Part shown: in pieces, positions 6,905 to 12,870 of the stretch | Numbering within the stretch: position 1 is the stretch's first letter | Layout: each line of letters begins with the position of its first letter | IMG/VR virus record: IMGVR_UViG_3300044491_002714 | Span: 1 to 29,842 of that record | Length of the DNA: 29,842 nt | Direction: 5' to 3' (one strand) | Source: a virus | Notes under the pieces: model-generated | Database searches by the model: none | What the model saw: only the letters and a program-made list of their open reading frames with translations | What the model was told of the DNA's origin: nothing | Translations under genes and position numbers: made by a program

Positions 6905-6928
6905 GGCGGAAAAAAAATCCACCAAATT
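6905..6928 (+). terminator. Possible weak terminator after speD
   Basis: GGCGGA (6905-6910) can pair with TCCACC (6918-6923) with one C-A mismatch, around a loop of seven A, followed by AAATTTTT. The stem is short, so termination may be leaky. The rest of 6894-6961 holds nothing else I can support. Confidence 0.35.
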
Positions 6929-6961
6929 TTTATCTGTAGGGTTTTGTATCAAATGTTACAT

Positions 6962-6990
6962 TTGTGATTCCCTAAATAATGTGGTATAAT
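6962..6990 (+). promoter_or_regulatory. Sigma70-type promoter for the riboswitch unit
   Basis: TTGTGA (6962-6967) and a perfect TATAAT (6985-6990) are spaced by 17 bp. Initiation near 6997 would put the first transcribed base at the 5' strand of riboswitch stem P1, which is strong mutual support for both elements. Confidence 0.8.
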
Positions 6991-6997
6991 AACCATA

Positions 6998-7060
6998 CGT
7001 TCATCCAAGGGACTTCACATCCCGTGGACGCAAGTAAGTCGCGGAACGGAGCGTTCATCC
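6998..7060 (+). promoter_or_regulatory. Glutamine riboswitch, glnA/Downstream-peptide class
   Basis: The sequence has the recognisable order of this class: CGTTC (6998-7002) closing with GAACG (7044-7048) as stem P1; TCC (7004-7006) with GGA (7026-7028), extended by GGGA (7009-7012) with TCCC (7020-7023); then GGACGCAAGTAAGT and GCGGAACG. Known family members bind L-glutamine and occur in cyanobacteria and cyanophages upstream of very short ORFs, exactly as here. GACTT (7011-7015) could also pair with AAGTC (7036-7040) as a pseudoknot. The ribosome site GGAG (7048-7051) touches P1, so translation control is likely. CGTTCATCC at 6998-7006 is repeated at 7052-7060 and can form a competing hairpin with GAACG. 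Confidence 0.85.
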
Positions 7061-7061
7061 C

Positions 7062-7229
7062 ATGCTAGAATTATTGTTCTACACAACACTCTCATGCACT
7101 CAAACTGATGCTATCATGCTGAAGATTGAGGCAAACCAAAACCTTAGCAATACTGTGAAGGTTGAGTTGGTTGAGACTCTTAAGGACTCAGCACCAGAGT
7201 GTCAGTGGTATTGGGACGCAAACGACTGA
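7062..7229 (+). CDS. Small riboswitch-controlled peptide
   Basis: The 55-residue protein begins MLELLFYTTLSCTQTDAIML and ends ECQWYWDAND. It starts ten bases after GGAG, immediately downstream of the glutamine riboswitch, and fits the short ORFs that give the Downstream-peptide RNA class its name. The N-terminus is hydrophobic but lacks a clear signal peptide with basic residues. Two cysteines (C12, C47) could pair. By position it should respond to glutamine, so a role in host nitrogen status, such as a small inhibitor of an assimilation enzyme, is a reasonable but unproven inference. Two more small genes follow in the same unit. Confidence 0.8.
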   Translation: MLELLFYTTLSCTQTDAIMLKIEANQNLSNTVKVELVETLKDSAPECQWYWDAND

Positions 7230-7275
7230 AGGAACGGGAGACTTAAAACTCACCCATTTTTTCAGGTAACGGCTC

Positions 7276-7440
7276 ATGAACACACTTTCTCTAATCAAGA
7301 AGAAAATCGAAAAAGCATCTGCACTTCACGACGCACAAATTGCAATGACCACTTATCGTGGTGTTCGCTACGAGTGTCAACAAGGAGCAGAAGAAGCACA
7401 TGGCACTTTCTGCTATCGCGGTCACACTTATAACAAGTGA
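7276..7440 (+). CDS. DUF4278-like small protein
   Basis: The 54-residue protein has a basic helix at the N-terminus (LIKKKIEKASALHDAQIA) and then MTTYRGVRYEC and FCYRGHTYNK, two copies of the YRG-x-x-Y signature that defines the cyanobacterial DUF4278 family. Function is unknown for the family. It begins 46 bases after the previous stop, GGTAACGG lies just upstream, and it ends in TGA eight bases before the next ATG, so it belongs to the riboswitch-led unit. The two cysteines (C34, C46) sit next to the YRG motifs. Families of this type are abundant in cyanobacterial genomes, so the gene is probably host-derived. Confidence 0.75.
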   Translation: MNTLSLIKKKIEKASALHDAQIAMTTYRGVRYECQQGAEEAHGTFCYRGHTYNK

Positions 7441-7447
7441 GGTTGTC

Positions 7448-7549
7448 ATGTTAGCACTTCAAATTGCTGCGTTCGGTTCACTGTTTTCTGCAGCATTTAT
7501 TGGTTTACTTTACGGTGAACTGGTTCTCTTGAATAAAATTCAAGATTGA
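7448..7549 (+). CDS. Tiny single-span membrane peptide
   Basis: The 33-residue ORF begins MLALQIAAFGSLFSAAFIGL and ends LLNKIQD. Residues 2-28 are almost entirely hydrophobic with small residues spaced on one face, as in a single membrane helix. GAGG at 7439-7442 is a good ribosome site six bases before the ATG; the longer reading frame from 7358 runs through the DUF4278 gene and lacks such support. It is the last gene before the terminator at 7571. Its size resembles small photosystem or thylakoid subunits, but I see no specific motif. The function is unknown. Confidence 0.6.
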   Translation: MLALQIAAFGSLFSAAFIGLLYGELVLLNKIQD

Positions 7550-7570
7550 GGACATATAAATGCTGAAGAT

Positions 7571-7595
7571 GAGGGGTTTACACCCCTCTTTTTTT
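7571..7595 (+). terminator. Intrinsic terminator of the riboswitch unit
   Basis: GAGGGG (7571-7576) pairs with CCCCTC (7583-7588) around the 6-base loop TTTACA, followed by seven T (7589-7595). The loop is also the -35 box of the next promoter. Confidence 0.9.
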
Positions 7596-7605
7596 GTGCT
7601 ATTAT
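7577..7605 (+). promoter_or_regulatory. Sigma70-type promoter with its -35 in the terminator loop
   Basis: TTTACA (7577-7582) and TATTAT (7600-7605) are 17 bp apart; the spacer holds the terminator's 3' arm and T-run. Initiation is expected near 7612. A late-type ATAAATAT lies downstream at 7620-7627. Confidence 0.7.
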
Positions 7606-7627
7606 GGAGGCACCTTACCATAAATAT

Positions 7628-7798
7628 ATGGATAGAGAAAAACTCAAACTCATCGTCAAGAATCTCAAATCTCTCACGAATGCGTTAGAGAGTGAGGTTT
7701 ATTCTGATCCGTCTGCTTACGAAATTCAGTTACAGCAAGACGGACCAAAATTCGGATTCAAATATGATGATGGAGACGATGATGGATATCCAGACTGA
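7628..7798 (+). CDS. Small hypothetical acidic-tailed protein
   Basis: The 56-residue form begins MDREKLKLIVKNLKSLTNAL, a helix, and ends with a run of Asp and Gly (KYDDGDDDGYPD). An in-frame ATG at 7604 would add eight residues, but it overlaps the -10 box of the promoter, so 7628 is preferred if that promoter is used. With initiation near 7612 the leader would be about 16 bases without a clear ribosome site. If a transcript from further upstream is used, GGAGG at 7606-7610 is available. Acidic tails like this are common in DNA-mimic or disordered proteins, but nothing more specific can be said. It overlaps the next gene. Confidence 0.65.
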   Translation: MDREKLKLIVKNLKSLTNALESEVYSDPSAYEIQLQQDGPKFGFKYDDGDDDGYPD

Positions 7799-7985
7799 TT
7801 GGCGCTATAGTGATGAACGTATGATTCTTCGTGCTGAAGTATTTCTTGCTCTGAGGAAGAAGTATTTCAATTTGAGACAATCCAAGCACCTTTATGAGTT
7901 CTGCCATGATTGGGTATCCCAAGGCAATCAGACTACACAGGGTGCTGAAGAGGCATTCCTCCAATACTTAGAAGACATAAAATGA
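7779..7985 (+). CDS. Hypothetical protein
   Basis: The protein has about 68 residues, starting MDIQTDWRYSDERMILRAEV, with Met at 7764, 7767 or 7776 as alternatives; GGAG at 7771-7774 is close upstream. It looks like a compact helical protein (ALRKKYFNLRQSKHLYEFCH, then a helix ending QYLEDIK). The coding overlap with the acidic-tailed gene is 20 bases, and its stop overlaps the next start (ATGA). It is part of the run of short genes leading to thyX. I do not recognise its family. Confidence 0.7.
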   Translation: MMDIQTDWRYSDERMILRAEVFLALRKKYFNLRQSKHLYEFCHDWVSQGNQTTQGAEEAFLQYLEDIK

Positions 7986-8257
7986 GATTCAAAGATACAA
8001 TCAAACTCTGTAAGAAAACACTAAAACTTGCAGAAAAGCATCCAATGAGGTATACTGATGCTGAGATCCTTTACATGAAAAGGGCACTTCGTGCTGCTCA
8101 AGAGGGTCTAAAACATAAACGTGATTTCAAAAGTAAAGGATTCAAGAATGAAGCAACAACATGGGTCAGTGCGACTAATATCAGTAACCCCAGAAGCGGA
8201 GAAGACGATGGGGTATGTAGCGAGAGTGAGCAATCCGAACAATCAGGAGAATCCTAA
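7982..8257 (+). CDS. Hypothetical basic protein overlapping thyX
   Basis: The protein has 91 residues. Residues 1 to about 55 are a basic helical domain (MRFKDTIKLCKKTLKLAEKH, then RRAL-type helices). From about residue 56 the frame runs into thyX and becomes low-complexity (SGEDDGVCSESEQSEQSGES). The overlap with thyX is 110 bases, much longer than any other in this window, so the tail probably arose when an original stop was lost. The start uses an ATGA overlap with the previous gene. The domain part looks genuine; the tail may be neutral. Confidence 0.65.
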   Translation: MRFKDTIKLCKKTLKLAEKHPMRYTDAEILYMKRALRAAQEGLKHKRDFKSKGFKNEATTWVSATNISNPRSGEDDGVCSESEQSEQSGES

Positions 8258-8810
8258 GGTTGCAGGTCTTTTGAAGTATTGTATTGAGCATGACCATTGG
8301 TCCGTGTTTGAGCAAGCATTCATGACTCTTGAGATCGAGACTACCAGGGGACTGGCAGCTCAAATTTTGAGACATAGATCATTCACATATCAAGAGTTTT
8401 CACAACGCTATGCTGATAGTTCCCTACTCGCGGAGACGATCCCTCTACCTGAACTACGCAGACAAGACACCAAGAATCGTCAGAATTCTATTGATGATAT
8501 TGATGCGTTTACCCGCCAAGAGTTCCAAATCAAAATGCAACGACACTTTGAAGCAGGAATGAAACTCTACAAAGAAATGCTTGATGCGTCGATTGCAAAA
8601 GAGTGTGCTCGTTTTGTGCTTCCTTTGGCGTGTCCCACTAAAATCTACATGACGGGCTCAGTTCGTTCATGGATCCATTATATCGATTTGCGTTCTGCAA
8701 ACGGTACGCAGAAGGAACATATGGACATTGCTAAAGAGTGTCAATGTATTTTCGCTGGTCAGTTCCCCATTGTTGCTGAAGCATTGGGTTGGACCAAACA
8801 TAATAAATAA
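8148..8810 (+). CDS. thyX: Flavin-dependent thymidylate synthase
   Basis: ThyX makes dTMP from dUMP using methylene-tetrahydrofolate, FAD and NADPH, feeding phage DNA synthesis. The 220-residue protein carries the family motif RHRSFTYQEFSQRY at residues 75-88, which fits RHRxxSxxxxSxRY except that the first Ser position is Thr. The N-terminus VRLISVTPEAEK and ARVSNPNNQEN are standard. The active-site region SVRSWIHYIDLR is also present. ATG 8148 has AGGA at 8137-8140, supporting this start inside the preceding ORF. It lies upstream of phoH and the replication genes. A possible ATAAATAA late-type motif overlaps the stop region near 8803. Confidence 0.95.
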   Translation: MKQQHGSVRLISVTPEAEKTMGYVARVSNPNNQENPKVAGLLKYCIEHDHWSVFEQAFMTLEIETTRGLAAQILRHRSFTYQEFSQRYADSSLLAETIPLPELRRQDTKNRQNSIDDIDAFTRQEFQIKMQRHFEAGMKLYKEMLDASIAKECARFVLPLACPTKIYMTGSVRSWIHYIDLRSANGTQKEHMDIAKECQCIFAGQFPIVAEALGWTKHNK

Positions 8811-8827
8811 ATTGTGAGGACATCAAA

Positions 8828-9076
8828 ATGGCAACTTACCCTGTAAAAAACAGAGTTACTGGTGAGCAAACGCAAGTCAGTATGAGTATTCACGAATGGG
8901 ATCAGTGGAAAACTGACAATCCCGATTGGGATAGAGACTGGTCAGACCCCTCTACTTGTCCAATGGCAACAGACGTTGGTGAGTGGAGAGATAAACTAGT
9001 CAATAAAAACCCAGGATGGAACGAAGTCCTCAAAAAAGCCTCACAAGCCCCAGGATCCAGAGTAAAAAAGATTTAG
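8828..9076 (+). CDS. FmdB-like small phage protein without zinc cysteines
   Basis: The 82-residue protein begins MATYPVKNRVTGEQTQVSMS, like the cyanophage FmdB-type proteins (M-P-T-Y-x-F-R-N-x-x-T-G-E), and ends with the same kind of segment, GWNEVLKKASQAPGSRVKK. The central part is tryptophan-rich (HEWDQWKTDNPDWDRDWSD). FmdB proteins have a zinc ribbon, but only one cysteine is present here (STCPMA), so it cannot bind zinc in that way. GAGG at 8816-8819 precedes the start. It lies between thyX and phoH. The family link is based on the ends only. Confidence 0.65.
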   Translation: MATYPVKNRVTGEQTQVSMSIHEWDQWKTDNPDWDRDWSDPSTCPMATDVGEWRDKLVNKNPGWNEVLKKASQAPGSRVKKI

Positions 9077-9077
9077 T

Positions 9078-9833
9078 ATGCCAAGACGTTCTAGAAAAGA
9101 TCCACCTGATCTGAGTTCAATGACTGCAAAACAAATGCGTCGCAAGAAACCAATCAACAGTGACATGCTAGTGGGGGTGGAACCACTAACTGAGAATCAA
9201 AAACTTCTTTTCAATTCTTATGCTGAAGGGAAGAACATTTATGCTTATGGATGTGCTGGAACAGGTAAAACTTTCATCACACTCTATAATGCTCTAAAAG
9301 ACGTATTGGATGAAACCACTCCATACGAAAAGATTTACATCGTAAGATCTCTAGTCGCAACTAGAGAGATTGGATTCCTACCTGGAGACCACGAAGATAA
9401 ATCTGCACTTTACCAGATTCCATACAAAAATATGGTAAAGTATATGTTTGAGATGACATCTGATGCAGACTTTGAGATGCTCTATGGTAACCTCAAGCAG
9501 CAAGAAACGATCAGTTTCTGGAGCACGTCATTTATTCGTGGTACTACATTTGATAACTCTATTATCATCGTTGATGAGTGTCAGAACCTGAACTTCCATG
9601 AACTAGATTCTATTATTACCCGTGTTGGTGAGAATTCTAAGATCATGTTCTGTGGTGATGCCATCCAGACAGATTTGGTGAAGACCAATGAACGTAATGG
9701 TATTCATGACTTCATGAAGATTTTGAAAGTCATGACAGATGAATTTCAACTAGTTGAATTTGGTATTGATGATATTGTCCGTTCTGGACTTGTACGTAAT
9801 TACATTATTAGTAAAACTGAACTTGGTTTATGA
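9078..9833 (+). CDS. phoH: PhoH-like ATPase
   Basis: The 251-residue P-loop protein of the PhoH family is common in marine phages; its biochemical role is unsettled, with helicase- or RNase-related activity proposed. Visible motifs are Walker A GCAGTGKT (residues 58-65), the PhoH signature VRSLVATREIGFLPGD, Walker B IIIVDECQN (D166, E167) and sensor GDAIQTDL. The N-terminus is basic (MPRRSRKDPP), with RRKK at residues 21-24. It starts one base after the previous stop and overlaps the nuclease gene (ATGA), so the two are coupled. Its link to phosphate stress in E. coli should not be assumed for the phage gene. All ATP-binding residues are intact. Confidence 0.93.
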   Translation: MPRRSRKDPPDLSSMTAKQMRRKKPINSDMLVGVEPLTENQKLLFNSYAEGKNIYAYGCAGTGKTFITLYNALKDVLDETTPYEKIYIVRSLVATREIGFLPGDHEDKSALYQIPYKNMVKYMFEMTSDADFEMLYGNLKQQETISFWSTSFIRGTTFDNSIIIVDECQNLNFHELDSIITRVGENSKIMFCGDAIQTDLVKTNERNGIHDFMKILKVMTDEFQLVEFGIDDIVRSGLVRNYIISKTELGL

Positions 9834-10492
9834 TTTTCAACCACATTGATACACCTTCTTATAACCTAAATAGATTACAGGAAGGTGATGTACGTTATTA
9901 CGTCACACCAGAAAACAACAAATACCCTTCGATCACCACTGTCACCTCGTTCAAAAATCGAAAGATCTTTGCTGATTGGCGAAAAAGAGTAGGAAACGAG
10001 GAAGCCAATCGGAAAACTAATAGATCTACCAGAAGGGGAACTGATACACACCTCCTAATTGAGCATTATCTAAAGAATGAGGGCCTCCCTAAGGTTGGTC
10101 CTCTTCCTTCGTTTTTGTTCAAACAAGCAAAACCAATTCTCGACAACATCAATAATATTCACCTTCTGGAAGGTTCTTTGTATAGTGACGAACTATGCCT
10201 TGCAGGTCAAGTTGACTGTATTGCTGAGTATAACGGAGAGTTGGCAGTCATTGATTTCAAAACGGCAGAAAAAAAGAAACCCGAGAAGTGGATTGAACAC
10301 TATTTCGTTCAATGCATGGCATATGGGATGATGTATTTTGAACGCACCAATATTCCTATCAAAAAAGTTGTAATTATTATGACATGTGAAGACGGTGATG
10401 TTGCTGTTTATGAAAAATATGATAAAATTACATACATGAAACTATTGAAGGACTACGTAGAGGAATATGTTAATTTCCATAATGGCAAATGA
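9830..10492 (+). CDS. PD-(D/E)XK exonuclease, RecB/MGME1-like
   Basis: This 220-residue nuclease of the RecB/Cas4/MGME1 type should degrade or process DNA with Mg2+ or Mn2+. The core is visible: RGTDTHLLIEHY (H74), AGQVDCIAEY (D129), AVIDFKTAEKK (D142, K144) and YFVQCMAYGMMY (Q161), the order expected for the motif. The N-terminus YYVTPENNKYPSITTVTS resembles MGME1-like phage proteins. It is coupled to phoH upstream and gp33 downstream (11-base overlap), so it is expressed with replication genes. A likely role is recombination or host-DNA breakdown. No helicase domain is attached. Confidence 0.85.
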   Translation: MIFNHIDTPSYNLNRLQEGDVRYYVTPENNKYPSITTVTSFKNRKIFADWRKRVGNEEANRKTNRSTRRGTDTHLLIEHYLKNEGLPKVGPLPSFLFKQAKPILDNINNIHLLEGSLYSDELCLAGQVDCIAEYNGELAVIDFKTAEKKKPEKWIEHYFVQCMAYGMMYFERTNIPIKKVVIIMTCEDGDVAVYEKYDKITYMKLLKDYVEEYVNFHNGK

Positions 10493-10745
10493 AAAAGATC
10501 TAGAAAATCTAATTGAAAAAAAGTTTATGTCACAAGAAAAGTTCAGTAAAGATATTGAACAACTTGTGCATAACGAAAGAGATTTCACTTATATTGACGC
10601 AGTGGTTTTCTACTGCGAAGAGAATGAAATTGAAATTGAAAAAGTTTCTAAATTGATTTCTAAACCACTCAAAGAAAAATTGAGATGTGAAGCAATCGAC
10701 CTTAACTTTTTGAAAAAAACCTCCCGAGCAAAATTGCCACTATGA
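10482..10745 (+). CDS. gp33: Late-transcription co-activator gp33-like
   Basis: In T4, gp33 bridges RNA polymerase and the sliding clamp gp45 to activate late promoters. This 87-residue protein has the cyanophage gp33 pattern, with helix MSQEKFSKDIEQLVHNE, then YIDAVVFYCEENEIEIE, then KLISKPLKEKLR and a C-terminal LNFLKKTSRAKLPL that likely contacts the clamp or polymerase. It is shorter than T4 gp33 (112 residues), and the assignment rests partly on the conserved order 33-59-32. It overlaps the nuclease by 11 bases and gp59 by ATGA. ATAAATA-type late motifs elsewhere in the window are consistent with a gp33-dependent late system. Confidence 0.78.
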   Translation: MANEKDLENLIEKKFMSQEKFSKDIEQLVHNERDFTYIDAVVFYCEENEIEIEKVSKLISKPLKEKLRCEAIDLNFLKKTSRAKLPL

Positions 10746-11335
10746 AAATGACTGGTTTTCAGTGCTTCCAAACCTATCTTGCACTCAAAAACCATTTTTC
10801 ATCAGGACATTATGATTATTTCAAATACAACGGGAAGACATCAGTAAAAGAAGATTCTTTCAAAATGAGAAAGGATAGATACTTCTTTGAAGCAATGTCT
10901 AGAAAGAGGAATGACACTGAAATACGTGAATTCTTTGTTTCTAACTTTATTGCATCTGATGATCCCTCCAAACTTTGGATCCGTTCTATTGTGAAAGATG
11001 GTGAAGAGAATTTTATTTCTTGGAGAAAGAGAAATAAAAATCTAACATATAACTTCTCTAATGAAGTAGAAGAAATTTTTGAAACAGGAGTGGATGCAGC
11101 ACTTACATGTAAGAGGAGCACGCATCCTATTATCCTAAGAAAGTACCTTTCGGGTAAAGTTTGTATTGAAACTTTAGTCATCCTAAACAAAATTTTCAGA
11201 TTCAAAAAAGACTACGATAAAGTCCTCCAAGATCCCATATGGGAATCGGTCTCTACTAAAATTGAACAGTATGAACCATTTGTACAAGTGGAGATTGACA
11301 AATTCGTACAAATAGTAAAAGGAAAGGTTACATGA
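10742..11335 (+). CDS. gp59: Replicative helicase loader gp59
   Basis: gp59 loads the gp41 helicase onto forked DNA coated with gp32. The 197-residue length is near the T4 protein (217). The match includes the N-terminal AxKNHFSSGHYDYFKYN (T4 has GKYDVIKYN), MRKDRYFFEAMSRK (T4 RRDKYFFQKLSEK), FFVSNFIASDD, and a helical C-terminal half. The gene order 33-59-DUF1825-small-32 keeps T4's 33-59-32 order with two insertions. It overlaps both neighbours by ATGA. The start Met at 10742 or 10748 cannot be separated. It should act in the replisome with gp32 encoded at 11929. Confidence 0.88.
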   Translation: MKMTGFQCFQTYLALKNHFSSGHYDYFKYNGKTSVKEDSFKMRKDRYFFEAMSRKRNDTEIREFFVSNFIASDDPSKLWIRSIVKDGEENFISWRKRNKNLTYNFSNEVEEIFETGVDAALTCKRSTHPIILRKYLSGKVCIETLVILNKIFRFKKDYDKVLQDPIWESVSTKIEQYEPFVQVEIDKFVQIVKGKVT

Positions 11336-11664
11336 GTTTTTTCGACTCAGATATAGTAAAAAACGAAATCAAAGCAGTCATGGAACTGCAACAAGAAATT
11401 TATCTGGCATCGGCAAATTATATTCTTTTCTCCCAAGATGAGAAAATTAATCACATTAGTTTGATGCAAAAACTGCTTGATAAGCAAAGAATCCTTCATG
11501 CTAGAATCAAACTTAGTGATGATCCCGAGGCAAATCAAATGCTTTCTAAAATGAGAGCAACTGCAAGTGCCCTTGGTATTGATGATAAAGTAAGTTTTGA
11601 AGAACTTTTCGATAATATGGATCGAATTATCAAAAGTATGAAGAAACAGGTGGAGATCTCCTAA
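11332..11664 (+). CDS. DUF1825-family protein
   Basis: The 110-residue helical protein starts MSFFDSDIVKNEIKAVMELQ, close to the cyanobacterial DUF1825 N-terminus (M-x-F-F-D-S-E-I-V-x-x-E-x-K). It continues with a SLMQKLLDKQRILHARIKLS segment and ends with SFEELFDNMDRIIKSMKKQV, the family's C-terminal helix. The family occurs in cyanobacteria with unknown function, so this copy was probably captured from a host. It sits between gp59 and gp32, overlapping gp59 (ATGA) and the next gene (TAATG), so it is expressed with the replisome. No catalytic residues are seen; a scaffolding or regulatory role is possible. Confidence 0.75.
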   Translation: MSFFDSDIVKNEIKAVMELQQEIYLASANYILFSQDEKINHISLMQKLLDKQRILHARIKLSDDPEANQMLSKMRATASALGIDDKVSFEELFDNMDRIIKSMKKQVEIS

Positions 11665-11876
11665 TGGAAGCTCCTGATGAAGAGTGGTGGTGCGAGATGA
11701 AAATGGGGATCAGGGAGGCTCGTATGATGTATGACCACATCTGCTACTCCATTGAGATGTGGCCAGGTGCTCCTAGACGCCCCTATGAGGAACAGGAGTA
11801 CCTTCGCATACTCAAGATGCGCTTCTTCGCTATGATTCAGGAATACAACTTCACCCACCTTGACACCGATAAATAA
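11664..11876 (+). CDS. Small hypothetical protein upstream of gp32
   Basis: The 70-residue protein starts MEAPDEEWWCEMKMGIREAR and looks helical, with a Met/Trp/Tyr-rich surface and a conserved-looking APRRPYEEQEYLRILKMRFF. The start overlaps the DUF1825 stop (TAATG). The end overlaps the -35 box of the gp32 promoter, so its last codons are constrained by that promoter. No family is recognised. Confidence 0.75.
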   Translation: MEAPDEEWWCEMKMGIREARMMYDHICYSIEMWPGAPRRPYEEQEYLRILKMRFFAMIQEYNFTHLDTDK

Positions 11877-11888
11877 TCATGCTATGAT
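11860..11888 (+). promoter_or_regulatory. Strong sigma70 promoter with an internal late motif, upstream of gp32
   Basis: TTGACA (11860-11865, perfect) and TATGAT (11883-11888) are 17 bp apart. The spacer contains ATAAATAA (11869-11876), a T4-type late -10. Initiation near 11895 leaves a leader of about 34 bases. A combination of early and late control fits the heavy need for gp32. Confidence 0.8.
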
Positions 11889-11928
11889 GACCCAGTAGCA
11901 ACCCACACAACGAATCCTACGAATCCAA

Positions 11929-12870
11929 ATGTCATTTTCAAATCTCAAGAAAAACAACAAATCCATTTTTGCTAAACTCTCTCAAGAACTTGAGAAGTCC
12001 CAGAACACACAAAGCGGAGGCGCTGATGAGCGCATCTGGAAACCTGAAATGGACGTGTCTGGTAATGGTTATGCTGTAATTCGTTTCCTCCCTGCCCCTG
12101 ACGGTGAAGACATCCCTTGGGCAAAACTTTGGAGTCATGCATTCCAAGGTCCTGGTGGTTGGTACATCGAGAATTCTCTCACCACCATGAATCAGAAAGA
12201 CCCTGTTTCTGAGTACAACCGTGAACTCTGGAGTAGTGGTAGTGATAAAGATAAAGAAACTGTTCGTAAGCAGAAGCGTAAACTGTCTTACTACGCAAAC
12301 ATTTATGTTGTTCAGGATCCTAAGAATCCTGAGAACGAAGGTCGTGTTTTTCTCTATAAGTTCGGTAAGAAGATCTTCGACAAGATTACTGAAGCAATGG
12401 AACCTGCCTTTGCTGATGAGACTCCAGTCAATCCTTTCGACTTCTGGGAAGGTGCTGACTTCAAACTGAAACTCCGTAAGGTCGATGGTTACTGGAACTA
12501 CGACAAGTCTGAGTTTGCTTCTCCCTCCCCTCTGATGGGTGGTGATGATGCTAAACTAGAAACACTTTGGAAGTCTCAGTATTCTCTTGCTGATCTGACT
12601 TCTTCTGATAAGTTCAAGTCTTATGATCAACTCAAGACACGTCTTGATCTTGTCCTTGGTAAGAAAAAGCAAGCACCTCGTATCGATGAGGAACTCGAAG
12701 ATGAGGGCGAAGGTCGTGGTTCTTTCACCCCTAACTTCAACTCCCGTGACATCAATCCTGTCCCTCAGGCAATGAAAGAGGAACTCAATTCTATTACTCC
12801 TCCAAGCAAGGTGGAAGAAGAGGATCTCGATGAGTCTCTCTCCTATTTTCAACGTTTGGCTGATGCCTGA
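11929..12870 (+). CDS. gp32: Single-stranded DNA-binding protein gp32
   Basis: gp32 coats single-stranded DNA and organises the replisome, recombination and repair. The 313-residue protein has the basic cooperativity segment LKKNNKSIFAKL at residues 6-17, the OB-fold core (SYYANIYVVQDPKNPENEGR, FLYKFGKKIFDKI, FWEGADFKLKLRKVDGYWNY) matching T4 closely, DKFKSYDQL, and an acidic C-terminal tail (EELEDEGEGR and onward) for partner binding. The T4 zinc-binding His-Cys3 cluster is absent: the region reads NSLTTMNQKDPVSEYN, with no cysteine anywhere in the protein. It is driven by its own strong promoter. The stop overlaps the next start by one base. Confidence 0.95.
   Translation: MSFSNLKKNNKSIFAKLSQELEKSQNTQSGGADERIWKPEMDVSGNGYAVIRFLPAPDGEDIPWAKLWSHAFQGPGGWYIENSLTTMNQKDPVSEYNRELWSSGSDKDKETVRKQKRKLSYYANIYVVQDPKNPENEGRVFLYKFGKKIFDKITEAMEPAFADETPVNPFDFWEGADFKLKLRKVDGYWNYDKSEFASPSPLMGGDDAKLETLWKSQYSLADLTSSDKFKSYDQLKTRLDLVLGKKKQAPRIDEELEDEGEGRGSFTPNFNSRDINPVPQAMKEELNSITPPSKVEEEDLDESLSYFQRLADA

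Noticed and set aside
6979-7068. A 29-codon ORF running through the riboswitch
   Set aside because: Its ATG overlaps the promoter's -10 region and lies upstream of the predicted start; the conserved sequence is better explained as RNA structure.
7604-7627. ATG 7604 as start of the acidic-tailed protein
   Set aside because: It overlaps the -10 box TATTAT; kept only as an alternative if a transcript from further upstream is used.
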